A stretch of DNA of 64,000 nt from Chitinophagaceae bacterium (GTDB lineage Bacteria; Bacteroidota; Bacteroidia; Chitinophagales; Chitinophagaceae), in assembly GCA_023957755.1 (NCBI GenBank), contig JAMLGT010000018.1, positions 1 to 64,000 of the forward strand, given 5' to 3'. The notes under the pieces were generated by a model that ran no database searches, was not told the origin of the DNA, and saw only the letters and a list, made by a program, of their open reading frames with translations. Below are positions 19,218-27,819 of this stretch, one piece after another; the stretch's first letter is position 1; each line of letters opens with the position of its first letter. The translations under genes were made by a program, and so were the position numbers.

Positions 19218-19595
19218 CTATTTTTTTGTCTTCAACTCATCCCTGATTTCCATCAGCAACTGATCTGTGCTTGATGGGCCTGGGGCAGCTGCTTGCTCTT
19301 TCTTCTTCTCCAATCTTTGCATAGCTCTGATCATCATAAAGATGACAAACGCATATACCAGAAATTTGATCACAGCGGCGAGGAATGTGCCATATTTTAC
19401 AGCTCCCCAATGCAATTTGCCGATTTCATCTACTCCCACAGCATTAAGAGCAGGAGTCAACAACAGGGGAGTGAGAATATCATCCACAAAAGACGACACA
19501 ATAGCGCCGAAAGCAGCACCCAAAATTACTGCCACTGCAAGATCCATTACATTACCTCTCAATGCAAATGTCTTAAAATCCTTAAGGAGACTCAT
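19218..19595 (-). CDS. mscL: Large-conductance mechanosensitive channel MscL
   Basis: MscL is a homopentameric inner-membrane channel that opens under membrane tension to release solutes during hypo-osmotic shock. The 125 residues have the N-terminal amphipathic helix (MSLLKDFKTFALRGNVMDLA), TM1 with the gate stretch AVAVILGAAFGAIVSSFV, a periplasmic loop, TM2 (FLVYAFVIFMMIRAM) and a charged C-terminal helix. Length is slightly below the 130-150 usual range but complete. It is monocistronic with its own terminator. Confidence 0.97.
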   Translation of the reverse strand: MSLLKDFKTFALRGNVMDLAVAVILGAAFGAIVSSFVDDILTPLLLTPALNAVGVDEIGKLHWGAVKYGTFLAAVIKFLVYAFVIFMMIRAMQRLEKKKEQAAAPGPSSTDQLLMEIRDELKTKK

Positions 19596-19692
19596 AATTG
19601 TAAAGATTTAATTAATTAATAAATAGGATCCGGTAACCAGTTTATCCGGACTTTGTTCAAATGTATTTTATTTTTACAAATGTGGCTCAGGC

Positions 19693-19722
19693 AAAAAAAA
19701 TGGCTCAAAACATTTTGAGCCA
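19693..19722 (-). terminator. Rho-independent terminator after frr
   Basis: On the minus strand, a 10-bp perfect stem (TGGCTCAAAA / TTTTGAGCCA) with a 2-nt loop is followed by eight T. It starts 22 bp after the frr stop codon. This is the clearest intrinsic terminator in the window. Confidence 0.92.
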
Positions 19723-19744
19723 TCAACAGTAAATTATCCGGGAA

Positions 19745-20305
19745 TCAGACCACCATGATTTCTTTTTCTTTTACCTCCAGATACTTATCCACTATTCCAA
19801 TATACTTATCGGTCAGGCCCTGAATTTGCCCTTCATAGTCTCTTGCAGCATCTTCGCTCAACCCTTCCTTTTGTTGTTTCTTGATTTGCTCAATTAGGTC
19901 GCGGCGAATACTGCGTACTGACACCTTTGCCTGTTCGCCTTCTGCATTACTTTTCTTTACCAATTCCTTTCTTCTTTCCTCAGTAAGCGGTGGCAGAAAA
20001 AGGCGGATGATATTGCCATCGTTCTGAGGATTAATGCCAATATTTGACGCAATTATAGCCCTCTCGATAGGTTGAAGCATATTTTTTTCCCAGGGCTGTA
20101 CGGTAAGCGTCCGGGCATCCATCACACTGATATTTGCTACCTGGCTTATAGGGGTAGGACTACCGTAATAATCTACCACCACTCCATTAAGAATGTCGGG
20201 TGATGCCTTACCTGCCCTGATCTTTGAGAGCTCAGATTCCAGATGGTTAATTGTTTTCTGCATCGCGGTCTTGGCAGATGCTACTATTTCATTTTCGCCT
20301 GACAT
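19745..20305 (-). CDS. frr: Ribosome recycling factor
   Basis: RRF splits post-termination ribosomes together with EF-G. At 186 residues it has the standard length. Signatures are ELSKIRAGKASPDIL, VVVDYYGSPTPISQVANI, the TLTVQPWEK turn and the C-terminal helix region EERRKELVKKSNAEGEQAKV. In most bacteria frr sits next to pyrH; here it stands alone between mscL and a wecA-like gene. A perfect -7 box lies 31 nt upstream of the start. Confidence 0.98.
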   Translation of the reverse strand: MSGENEIVASAKTAMQKTINHLESELSKIRAGKASPDILNGVVVDYYGSPTPISQVANISVMDARTLTVQPWEKNMLQPIERAIIASNIGINPQNDGNIIRLFLPPLTEERRKELVKKSNAEGEQAKVSVRSIRRDLIEQIKKQQKEGLSEDAARDYEGQIQGLTDKYIGIVDKYLEVKEKEIMVV

Positions 20306-20336
20306 AAAAAATCATTTTTCCTTTTCGTAAAGGTTG

Positions 20337-20344
20337 CAAATCTA
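20337..20344 (-). promoter_or_regulatory. Promoter -7 element of frr
   Basis: TAGATTTG on the minus strand is a perfect TAnnTTTG match, with 31 nt to the frr ATG. No TTG is seen 19 bp further upstream. This is a conventional leader length, in contrast to the genes with only 4 nt. Confidence 0.6.
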
Positions 20345-20389
20345 CGAAATCAGTTATTCAGAAAAAATCCGGACTGTAAATTTCAGAAA

Positions 20390-21538
20390 TCAGATAGCGC
20401 TCGACTCCTGCTCTACCTTTTTGCCATTGAGTGTAATCACCTTGTGTTCCTTCTGTATCACAGGTTCTTTTAACACCACAGTGTTCTTCCCGGGTACTGC
20501 ATGGATAATGCGTTCCTTACTATAATAGACAATACCTATAGCAGCAAGAGAAGCTCCTGAAAGTGCAAGCATCACCGAAGTAGTTCCCATATCCCTGAGG
20601 AAATAGGCAAGCGCTACAAAAGCGATATTGGCCACAATGCAAACACCGACAATTCCGGTATGCCTGAAACCGATATCCAGTAAAAAGTGGTGGATATGAT
20701 TTCTATCCGGACTAAAAGGAGAGCGGCGATTAAACACGCGAATTGCCACTACTCTTAAAGTATCAAAAAGTGGCACTATCAGGATAGCGAAACCAATTGC
20801 GGGAGCAGATGCAATCGGCAATGCTGACGCAGGATCGCCTGCCGTAATAATAAAGCGAATTACAAAGATCGAATTCAGGAACCCAATCAGGAGTGATCCG
20901 GTATCCCCCATGAATATCTTTGCAGGGCTAAAGTTATATATAAGAAATGCCAGAAGGCTCCCTACCAGCGAGATGGCCATTACTGCATATAATGCCTGGC
21001 CGGACTGATAAAAGTATAGCCCGAATATCAATGAGGTGAATACTCCCAACGAACCCGCAAGGCCATCCACGCCATCAATCAGATTAAATGAATTAGTGAT
21101 TACAATAATTGTAAATACAGTAAGTAAGAGACTCACAGTGGGAGCCAGTTCGTGAATACCAAAAAGACCGTACATATTCTGAATCTGAATACCACCAAAC
21201 TTTATGATAATCCCTGCCGCAAACAATTGTCCCAGAAATTTCTTGGAAGCAGAAAGGATTAGGATATCATCCTTGATACCCAGAAAAAAGAGTACCAGGC
21301 AGGCAGCTACGAAGTACTGGAGTGAGCCGCCGGCCCCTACCGGAGTGCCGATCAGAGTAGCAATCATCAATCCCGCAAAGATGCCAAGGCCGCCCAGCGT
21401 AGGGATCACCTTTTTATGGACTTTACGCCCGTTAGGTTCGTCAAATAATTTTTTCTGAACTGCTAATTCTATTATTACCGGAATAGAAAAGAAGGTTATG
21501 AGAAAAGCCAGTCCACCGCTTAAAAAAACATTTTCCAT
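20390..21538 (-). CDS. MraY/WecA-family undecaprenyl-phosphate sugar-1-phosphate transferase
   Basis: An integral membrane enzyme of 382 residues and about 10-11 helices. It transfers a GlcNAc-1-phosphate-type headgroup from a UDP-sugar to undecaprenyl phosphate, the first step of a polysaccharide. Family residues are clear: KKVIPTLGGLGIF, the NSFNLIDGVDGLAG loop with catalytic aspartates, FMGDTGSLLIGF and the HIHH motif in DRNHIHHFLLDIG. The HIHH motif and the absence of the murein cluster point to the WecA/TagO/Rfe branch rather than MraY. No other polysaccharide genes are adjacent. Confidence 0.92.
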   Translation of the reverse strand: MENVFLSGGLAFLITFFSIPVIIELAVQKKLFDEPNGRKVHKKVIPTLGGLGIFAGLMIATLIGTPVGAGGSLQYFVAACLVLFFLGIKDDILILSASKKFLGQLFAAGIIIKFGGIQIQNMYGLFGIHELAPTVSLLLTVFTIIVITNSFNLIDGVDGLAGSLGVFTSLIFGLYFYQSGQALYAVMAISLVGSLLAFLIYNFSPAKIFMGDTGSLLIGFLNSIFVIRFIITAGDPASALPIASAPAIGFAILIVPLFDTLRVVAIRVFNRRSPFSPDRNHIHHFLLDIGFRHTGIVGVCIVANIAFVALAYFLRDMGTTSVMLALSGASLAAIGIVYYSKERIIHAVPGKNTVVLKEPVIQKEHKVITLNGKKVEQESSAI

Positions 21539-21705
21539 ACCTAACAGTTATTAATAATTTTCTACATTAAGTTACCAACTGTGCTTTCTAACGAGGTGGC
21601 TTTGGTCGGGTAACGGATAATTTTCAATAATAAAATTAATTATTCCTAATTTCAATAAACGCCCTGAAGCGTGGATTTATTTTAATCATCCGGCCCCTGC
21701 CGAAA

Positions 21706-22788
21706 TCAACCCTCTATCTTTTCATCCACTCCCATGTCAATATTCCTTTTCTTCAGTGGATTTTTACGGATATCTTCATAAAAATCACGCCTTCTAAAAA
21801 TATCAATCCCCTCAAAAATTGCAGCAGTCAGCGAAGTGGAATCTGCAATTCCTTTCCCCGCAATATCAAAGGCTGTTCCATGGTCAGGGCTTGTTCTCAC
21901 AAAACTGAGTCCTGCAGTGAAATTAATTCCTTCTTCAATCGCCAGTGACTTAAAAGGAATCAACCCCTGATCATGATACATTGCCAGTACTGCATCAAAC
22001 CTGTTGTGATAGTGACGGGCAAAGAAACCATCTGCTGCAAAAGGCCCTTCCACAATCAGATTATGCTGGCGTGCATCCTTAATTGCCGGCCGGATAATCT
22101 CTTCTTCCTCAGATCCGGTAAGCCCCTCATCACCTGCATGAGGATTCAGCGCCAGAACCGCGATCTTAGGACGCTGCACATTAAAATCTTTCTTTAAAGA
22201 ACTATTCATCAGGAGCAACTTGCTCAATATCTCTTTCCTATCGAGGTGGCTTGCCACTTCTTTTACCGGAAGATGCTCCGTAACCAACCCCACTCTGAAA
22301 CTTCCGGCAGCCATTAACATCAACACTTCCTCAGCATCAAAAAAATTCTTCAGAAAAGGTGTATGGCCCGTAAATGGGAATTCCTCACTGTAAATGTTCT
22401 TCTTATTAATCGGAGCGGTAACTAAAATGTCAACATCGCCGTTCTTAACAGCATTTGCGGCAGCTAAAAGAGATTGCCTGGCGTATTTGCCTCCTTCAGC
22501 GTTCAATTCACCCGGCCGAATGGCAACTTCCTCTTCCCAACAATTGTAAATGTTAACCTGCTTCTGATTTAATCTGGAGAAATCCCTGAGAGCAGTGTAA
22601 TTAAAATTATAATCCGATAATCCCTTTTTATAAAAGTTAAAAAGACGGTTACTTCCAAAAACCACCGGAGTACACCATTCTGTCAGCCTGCTGTCTGATA
22701 AAGACTTGATTATCACCTCCGGCCCGATGCCATTGATATCTCCACAGGTCAGTCCCACTACGGGTTTCTTATTAGGCACGGTATTCAC
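21706..22788 (-). CDS. pdxA: 4-hydroxythreonine-4-phosphate dehydrogenase
   Basis: PdxA oxidises 4-phosphohydroxy-L-threonine in the DXP-dependent branch of pyridoxal-phosphate synthesis. Its signatures are GDINGIGPEVIIKSL, TAPINKKN, the metal and substrate stretch ALNPHAGDEGLTGSEE, and MYHDQGLIPFK, then FVRTSPDHGTAFDIAGKG. At 360 residues it is slightly longer than the usual 330. The start is GTG at 22788; a second GTG at 22779 is possible. A TCAGTTTG (22790-22797, minus), one mismatch from the -7 box, sits so close to the first GTG that the second is a serious alternative. The gene is divergent from recD. Confidence 0.95.
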   Translation of the reverse strand: MNTVPNKKPVVGLTCGDINGIGPEVIIKSLSDSRLTEWCTPVVFGSNRLFNFYKKGLSDYNFNYTALRDFSRLNQKQVNIYNCWEEEVAIRPGELNAEGGKYARQSLLAAANAVKNGDVDILVTAPINKKNIYSEEFPFTGHTPFLKNFFDAEEVLMLMAAGSFRVGLVTEHLPVKEVASHLDRKEILSKLLLMNSSLKKDFNVQRPKIAVLALNPHAGDEGLTGSEEEEIIRPAIKDARQHNLIVEGPFAADGFFARHYHNRFDAVLAMYHDQGLIPFKSLAIEEGINFTAGLSFVRTSPDHGTAFDIAGKGIADSTSLTAAIFEGIDIFRRRDFYEDIRKNPLKKRNIDMGVDEKIEG

Positions 22789-22942
22789 TCAAACTGAACT
22801 ATTTATTTAACGCTTGCAAGGTAGTGAATTAATTTTTCTTTTTATGCTCAAATTGAAAAATTCTTTAATCTTTACCTTGAAAAACCTATATGTTTTTTAA
22901 AGCATTACAACAGAAAGATAGTATTCTCTACCAACGAATAAT

Positions 22943-22950
22943 TATATTTG
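22943..22950 (+). promoter_or_regulatory. Promoter -7 element of the recDCB operon
   Basis: TATATTTG is a perfect TAnnTTTG match ending exactly 4 nt before the GTG start of recD. Transcription is therefore expected at or within a few nucleotides of the start codon, giving a leaderless message. A convincing -33 TTG is not visible. Confidence 0.6.
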
Positions 22951-22954
22951 AAAG

Positions 22955-24673
22955 GTGCCGGTATTAACTGAAAATTTCGACAAAACTAGTTTCCAGTTCG
23001 CTGAATATTTCCCCGAATATATACGGCCTTACTTCTACACGCTCTGGGCCAAACTAAAAGACGGACATATTTGTGTAAAAGAGAACGAGGTCACCTCAGC
23101 CGACTGGTCTGCCCTCTTTCCAAATTATAAACCTAAAGAGGATCTCTCAGAATTTATTTCTGAAAATGACACACATACTCCTATCATCGAGTCAGCCGGA
23201 AATCTGTATCTGCAACGATACTTTAAGTATGAAACAACTATCATCCGGAAAATCCATTCCTTGATTAAAACGGAAGTAAACCCCGTCCTTTCATCTGATA
23301 CCACCCGCCTTTATAATGCACTCTATCCATCAGATGAAGAAACCGACTGGCAGGCCGTTGCCACGGCTGCTGCACTGATACAATCTTTTTGCATCATCAC
23401 GGGTGGACCCGGCACAGGAAAGACCAGAACAGTGTCGAACATTCTGGCATTGTTGCTTACAGAAAATCCCGACCTGAAAATAGCGCTGGCAGCCCCTACA
23501 GGCAAAGCCGCTGCCCGCATGACTGAAAGCATTAAAAACAATGCCGCACATTATCCGGAAAAAATCAGACAAACATTCGACTCCCTGTCTCCTTCCACCA
23601 TACACAGATTGCTGATACCAATAAAAGACTCGATTTACTTTAAACACCAAAAGGGGAACCCCCTCCCCTACGATGTGATTATCATTGACGAAAGTTCAAT
23701 GATTGACGTGGCGCTCTTCGCCAAACTCCTCGACGCCATACCCGAATCGGCCAGGCTGATTCTCCTGGGCGACAAGAACCAGCTTGCCTCTGTGGAAGCA
23801 GGCAGTCTGTTTGGCGACCTTTGCTCCCTTCCCGAAGCGCTTAACCAATTCAGCAAAGAATTCATTGGGAGAGTGTCTGCCCTTTACAACAGGCCGCTGC
23901 CCTCTTTAAATGCACCTGTGCCACTTAGTGATCATATAGTAGAACTCCAAAAAAGTTATCGCTTCGACGACAACAGAGGTATCGGAAAACTCAGCCGCAT
24001 CGTGATTAATGAAGATGTAAAAGGGTTTGAAACTTTTATGCGGGATAAAGATGATATTGTAACGATTGACTTCACTTACGATGCACACCTGTTTCACCAG
24101 TTGATCGACAAATTTGAACTCTTTATCAGGGAGCCTGATATCCCGACTGCAATTAAATTAATGAACAAATGCCGCGTGTTGTGTGCCACACGCTTTGGAC
24201 GATTCGGATTATACCAGACAAACAAAAGAATAGAGGCTTATCTGGAAAAGAAAGGGCTGATAAGATGCAACAGGCTTTACTATGAAAACCGCCCCATCAT
24301 CATCACACAAAACAACTATGAACTGAAAGTATATAATGGCGATACCGGAATCATCAGAACAAATAGTGAAGGCATTAAAAAAGCCTTTGTGGAAACCGAA
24401 TCAGGTATCGCAGAAATTAATCCTGTACTATTAAACTATGCAGATACTTCTTTTGCCATTACCATCCATAAAAGCCAAGGGTCTGAGTTTGACGACATTG
24501 CAGTAATGCTACCCGAACACGATGCACCTATCCTCACCAAAGAGTTAGTATATACAGCCATTACCCGCGCTAAAAAACGGGTACTGCTCCAATCTGCAGC
24601 GCAGGTGTTGAAAGATGCGATGCAGCGGAGAGTGCAAAGAGGTAGTGGACTGCATAACCGATTTGACCCATAA
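22955..24673 (+). CDS. recD: Exodeoxyribonuclease V alpha subunit (RecD helicase)
   Basis: RecD is the 5'-3' helicase motor of RecBCD, a superfamily 1B enzyme working on double-strand DNA ends. The 572 residues show an N-terminal RecB-interacting domain (1-110), Walker A GGPGTGKTRTV (about residue 148), AAPTGKAAARM, Walker B VIIIDESSMIDVALF, GDKNQLASVEAG, and C-terminal motifs FAITIHKSQGSEFD and ELVYTAITRAKKR. Translation begins with GTG at 22955; no ATG is near. recC follows after 11 bp. Full-length compared with E. coli RecD (608). Confidence 0.95.
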   Translation: MPVLTENFDKTSFQFAEYFPEYIRPYFYTLWAKLKDGHICVKENEVTSADWSALFPNYKPKEDLSEFISENDTHTPIIESAGNLYLQRYFKYETTIIRKIHSLIKTEVNPVLSSDTTRLYNALYPSDEETDWQAVATAAALIQSFCIITGGPGTGKTRTVSNILALLLTENPDLKIALAAPTGKAAARMTESIKNNAAHYPEKIRQTFDSLSPSTIHRLLIPIKDSIYFKHQKGNPLPYDVIIIDESSMIDVALFAKLLDAIPESARLILLGDKNQLASVEAGSLFGDLCSLPEALNQFSKEFIGRVSALYNRPLPSLNAPVPLSDHIVELQKSYRFDDNRGIGKLSRIVINEDVKGFETFMRDKDDIVTIDFTYDAHLFHQLIDKFELFIREPDIPTAIKLMNKCRVLCATRFGRFGLYQTNKRIEAYLEKKGLIRCNRLYYENRPIIITQNNYELKVYNGDTGIIRTNSEGIKKAFVETESGIAEINPVLLNYADTSFAITIHKSQGSEFDDIAVMLPEHDAPILTKELVYTAITRAKKRVLLQSAAQVLKDAMQRRVQRGSGLHNRFDP

Positions 24674-24684
24674 GCGAAGCCACC

Positions 24685-27600
24685 ATGTCGGAGACAAAAC
24701 TATATATCAAAGGATCAAACTCCCTTACAAAACTTGCAGGAGAATTCTGCCGGGATATTGGCAATCAGAAAATGTCAGTATTTCAACCACTATATATTAT
24801 CACGCAAACCGAAGGTATGAACAGCTGGCTCAAGACGCAAATGGCCGAAAGAGCCGGAATAGCGGCGAATATCAGCTTTCTGAAACCCAACGACCTGATC
24901 AATAAAATCTACTACCTCCTTGGAGGGCAATATCAAAAAACACTTTCCAGGCTTGATATCCAATGGTTGATTTACGACACCCTTGACAACGAAGACTTCA
25001 TGCACCATTTTCCACATGTCGCCTCCTATTATCATAAGGATGGGCTAATCGACAATATTAAAAGAATAGCACTGGCGCGGCAGGTGGCAGACCTCTTTGA
25101 CCAATACCAGGTGTATCGTTATGAAATGCTTGAAAAATGGAACCACGAAGCACAAACCACACACGACCCTGAAGAGAAGTGGCAGCTTACACTCTGGAAT
25201 ATTATTAGAAATAAAGCAGGAGCGCAGTTCCCTGACAAAGCCACTATTCGCCATTCCATCCTGGATAATCTGAACAGGAAAGAGGCTATAGACAGCCTTG
25301 CAGCAGCCATGCCTGCAATTTACCTCTTTGGCACCAGCCTGATTACCGGGTATCATCACGAAATCTTATTGGGCGTATCACAACATATACCCATATACGT
25401 ATATCTGCCAAACCCTGCTCCGGGGATTTACTGGTACGAGGATCCGGGCAGAAAATCCCTCTTTTACCAAAGAAAGAAAAAACAGGAGCCTGACACCGCT
25501 GCACAGGGAAACAGCCTGCTCACCGATTGGGGAAAGCTCACCCAGAACACCTTCAGGCTATTTTTTAAAGATGATTCCACTATCAATAATTATGAAGACT
25601 TTGAAGAGGTGGTGGAGGCAAATACACTTCTGGGCGCTATCAGAAGCACAATACACAGGCATGAGACTCCTGAGAAGAATTATTTCACACGTGAAATGCT
25701 GAATGATTATTCAGTAACTATTCATTCCTGCTTTTCTCCACTCCGTGAAGTGGAGGCTTTATACAACTTTGTCATCAAGCTGCTGAACGATAATCCCCAA
25801 AAATATTCCTTGCGCGATATTATTGTTCAGGTCACCGACATCAATAAATACGCCTCCTGCATCAGGGCCGTATTCGACAATGCCCCCTACAGACTCAGAT
25901 ACGAAATAGCAGATGAATCCTTAATTGCTTCTGACAGCATTAGCCAGGCGCTGTATTCCATACTGACTATCGAGCAGGGAGATTTTACCTCTGAGAAAGT
26001 ACTGCAACTGCTCGACTACTCCACCATCCGCGATCATTTCAGAATATACGACTCAGGCCTCATTCGCAGGGTCGTTTCAGCGGCCAACATCCGGCATGGC
26101 ATCAAAGGAGAACAGGCTGACGATACCGTCTATGTCAGTTGGGACTATGGCCTTAAAAGGATTATGTATGGTATTTGCATGAGTGATGAAACAGAAATCG
26201 GTATAGGCGACAGCAGCTTTTTTACAGTGGACCTGGTAGAGAGTAGTGCTGCAAGTGAAGTGATTCACTTCGTTAGCTTCATTGAAAAATTAATTCATTC
26301 TATTCAGGAGAGAGACACAATACGAACAGTGACAGAGTGGATACAATACGTATATGAAGTACTGGACAACCTGCTTGCAGACCGGGAAACCGAAACGGAC
26401 AATGAGTATCACCTGATCAATAACCAGTTGCAAGAGATGATTTCATCAGGCAATCTCTTTGAAGAAAAAATCAGTTACGCTGTGTTCCTCCGACAATTCT
26501 TACCGACACTCGAAGAGAGCTCGCGCAGTGCCAACTTCGGGCGTGGGGGAATTACCTTTTGTTCACTGATTCCCATGCGGAGTATTCCTTTTAAGGTAGT
26601 AGCTATGCTAGGGATAGATGCCGACAAATTCCCAAGAAAGCCCGTTAAGACCGGCTTCAACCTGATGGAGAACCATCCGTTACCAGGCGACAGGAATGTG
26701 AAAATCAACGACAAACACCTGTTTCTCGAAACACTACTCAGCGCTGAGGAGAAACTATTTATCAGCTATATAGGGCAGCGTATAAAAGACAATACCACTA
26801 AACCACCTTCTATTCTGATTGACGAATTAATTTCTTTTATCGAGGCGGCCTCCGAAATGGATGATGTGGGGGATATCCTTGTAACCAAACAACCGTTACA
26901 CGGTTTCAGTAGCAAATACGGACACGACGACCGTTATTATACTTACCTGCTAGGGTCTGACTCTAAAAAGGAAATCGGCCAGGAAATCCAAAAAGAAGAA
27001 ACGGACAATAATACAATCACGATTGAATCACTCTATCGTTTCTTTTCAGATACAGTGGCCTATTATTATAATAATGTCCTGGGAATTTATTTTGATGAAC
27101 AAGCGGTAACACTTCCTGAAACAGAAATCTTTGAAATGGACGCACTCGAAAAATGGAAGGTGAACCGGCAACTGCTTTACTCAGAGCAGGACGAACTGAA
27201 TACTTTTATCAGAACCTCCGTAAAAACGGGATTAATCCCACTAAAGACCGGAGGAGAATATGCCGTGCACAGCATCCGGTCTGAATACGAAGACACCATT
27301 TCAAAATTCACTGAGGAAAGAAACGGACTTGATCCCGAAAAGAAAAATCTCGTATTCACTACCCACGGTATCACTGTGACCGGAACTATTGAAAACGTCT
27401 TTGGCGACAAGGTGCTGATCCCCAATCTTTCGAAGAATCCCGGAAAAGCCCAATTAAAAGCTCTGTTATATGCGCTGTTGGCACAAGCAACGGGAAGCGG
27501 CCTTACAGTCTGTCTGATTCACGATGGGAGGAGCCGCGCCGCCTGCCAGTTGCAGACTGATGCAGCCACTGAAATTCTTATGCAACTAGTCAAGATTTTT

Positions 27601-27819
27601 AAATCAGGATGCAATGACATACTCCTGTTTAATATCTACTGGATGAAAGACAAAGGGGACCTGGGTAAAAAAATAGAATTCACATCGGAAAGCAATCCCT
27701 ATTATCCACTTGCAATGCGCGACAGACTAAGTGGCAAAGACACCACACAATTGTTCAATCAATATAGTGAAATAGAAAAGTTACTAAAAGAAAAAATTAA
27801 TTTGATTTTTAATGCCTGA
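24685..27819 (+). CDS. recC: Exodeoxyribonuclease V gamma subunit (RecC)
   Basis: RecC is the Chi-recognising and strand-splitting subunit of RecBCD. At 1044 residues it is slightly shorter than E. coli RecC (1122). The N-terminal helicase-like fold shows IITQTEGMNSWLKTQMAER and the NISFLKPNDLI segment. The central part contains FLRQFLPTLEESSRSANFGRGGITFCSL-type sequence and VAMLGIDADKFPRKP typical of RecC. As in the family, no Walker A or nuclease motif is intact. It lies between recD and recB and overlaps recB by 8 bp, implying translational coupling. Which Chi-like octamer it recognises cannot be told. Confidence 0.92.
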   Translation: MSETKLYIKGSNSLTKLAGEFCRDIGNQKMSVFQPLYIITQTEGMNSWLKTQMAERAGIAANISFLKPNDLINKIYYLLGGQYQKTLSRLDIQWLIYDTLDNEDFMHHFPHVASYYHKDGLIDNIKRIALARQVADLFDQYQVYRYEMLEKWNHEAQTTHDPEEKWQLTLWNIIRNKAGAQFPDKATIRHSILDNLNRKEAIDSLAAAMPAIYLFGTSLITGYHHEILLGVSQHIPIYVYLPNPAPGIYWYEDPGRKSLFYQRKKKQEPDTAAQGNSLLTDWGKLTQNTFRLFFKDDSTINNYEDFEEVVEANTLLGAIRSTIHRHETPEKNYFTREMLNDYSVTIHSCFSPLREVEALYNFVIKLLNDNPQKYSLRDIIVQVTDINKYASCIRAVFDNAPYRLRYEIADESLIASDSISQALYSILTIEQGDFTSEKVLQLLDYSTIRDHFRIYDSGLIRRVVSAANIRHGIKGEQADDTVYVSWDYGLKRIMYGICMSDETEIGIGDSSFFTVDLVESSAASEVIHFVSFIEKLIHSIQERDTIRTVTEWIQYVYEVLDNLLADRETETDNEYHLINNQLQEMISSGNLFEEKISYAVFLRQFLPTLEESSRSANFGRGGITFCSLIPMRSIPFKVVAMLGIDADKFPRKPVKTGFNLMENHPLPGDRNVKINDKHLFLETLLSAEEKLFISYIGQRIKDNTTKPPSILIDELISFIEAASEMDDVGDILVTKQPLHGFSSKYGHDDRYYTYLLGSDSKKEIGQEIQKEETDNNTITIESLYRFFSDTVAYYYNNVLGIYFDEQAVTLPETEIFEMDALEKWKVNRQLLYSEQDELNTFIRTSVKTGLIPLKTGGEYAVHSIRSEYEDTISKFTEERNGLDPEKKNLVFTTHGITVTGTIENVFGDKVLIPNLSKNPGKAQLKALLYALLAQATGSGLTVCLIHDGRSRAACQLQTDAATEILMQLVKIFKSGCNDILLFNIYWMKDKGDLGKKIEFTSESNPYYPLAMRDRLSGKDTTQLFNQYSEIEKLLKEKINLIFNA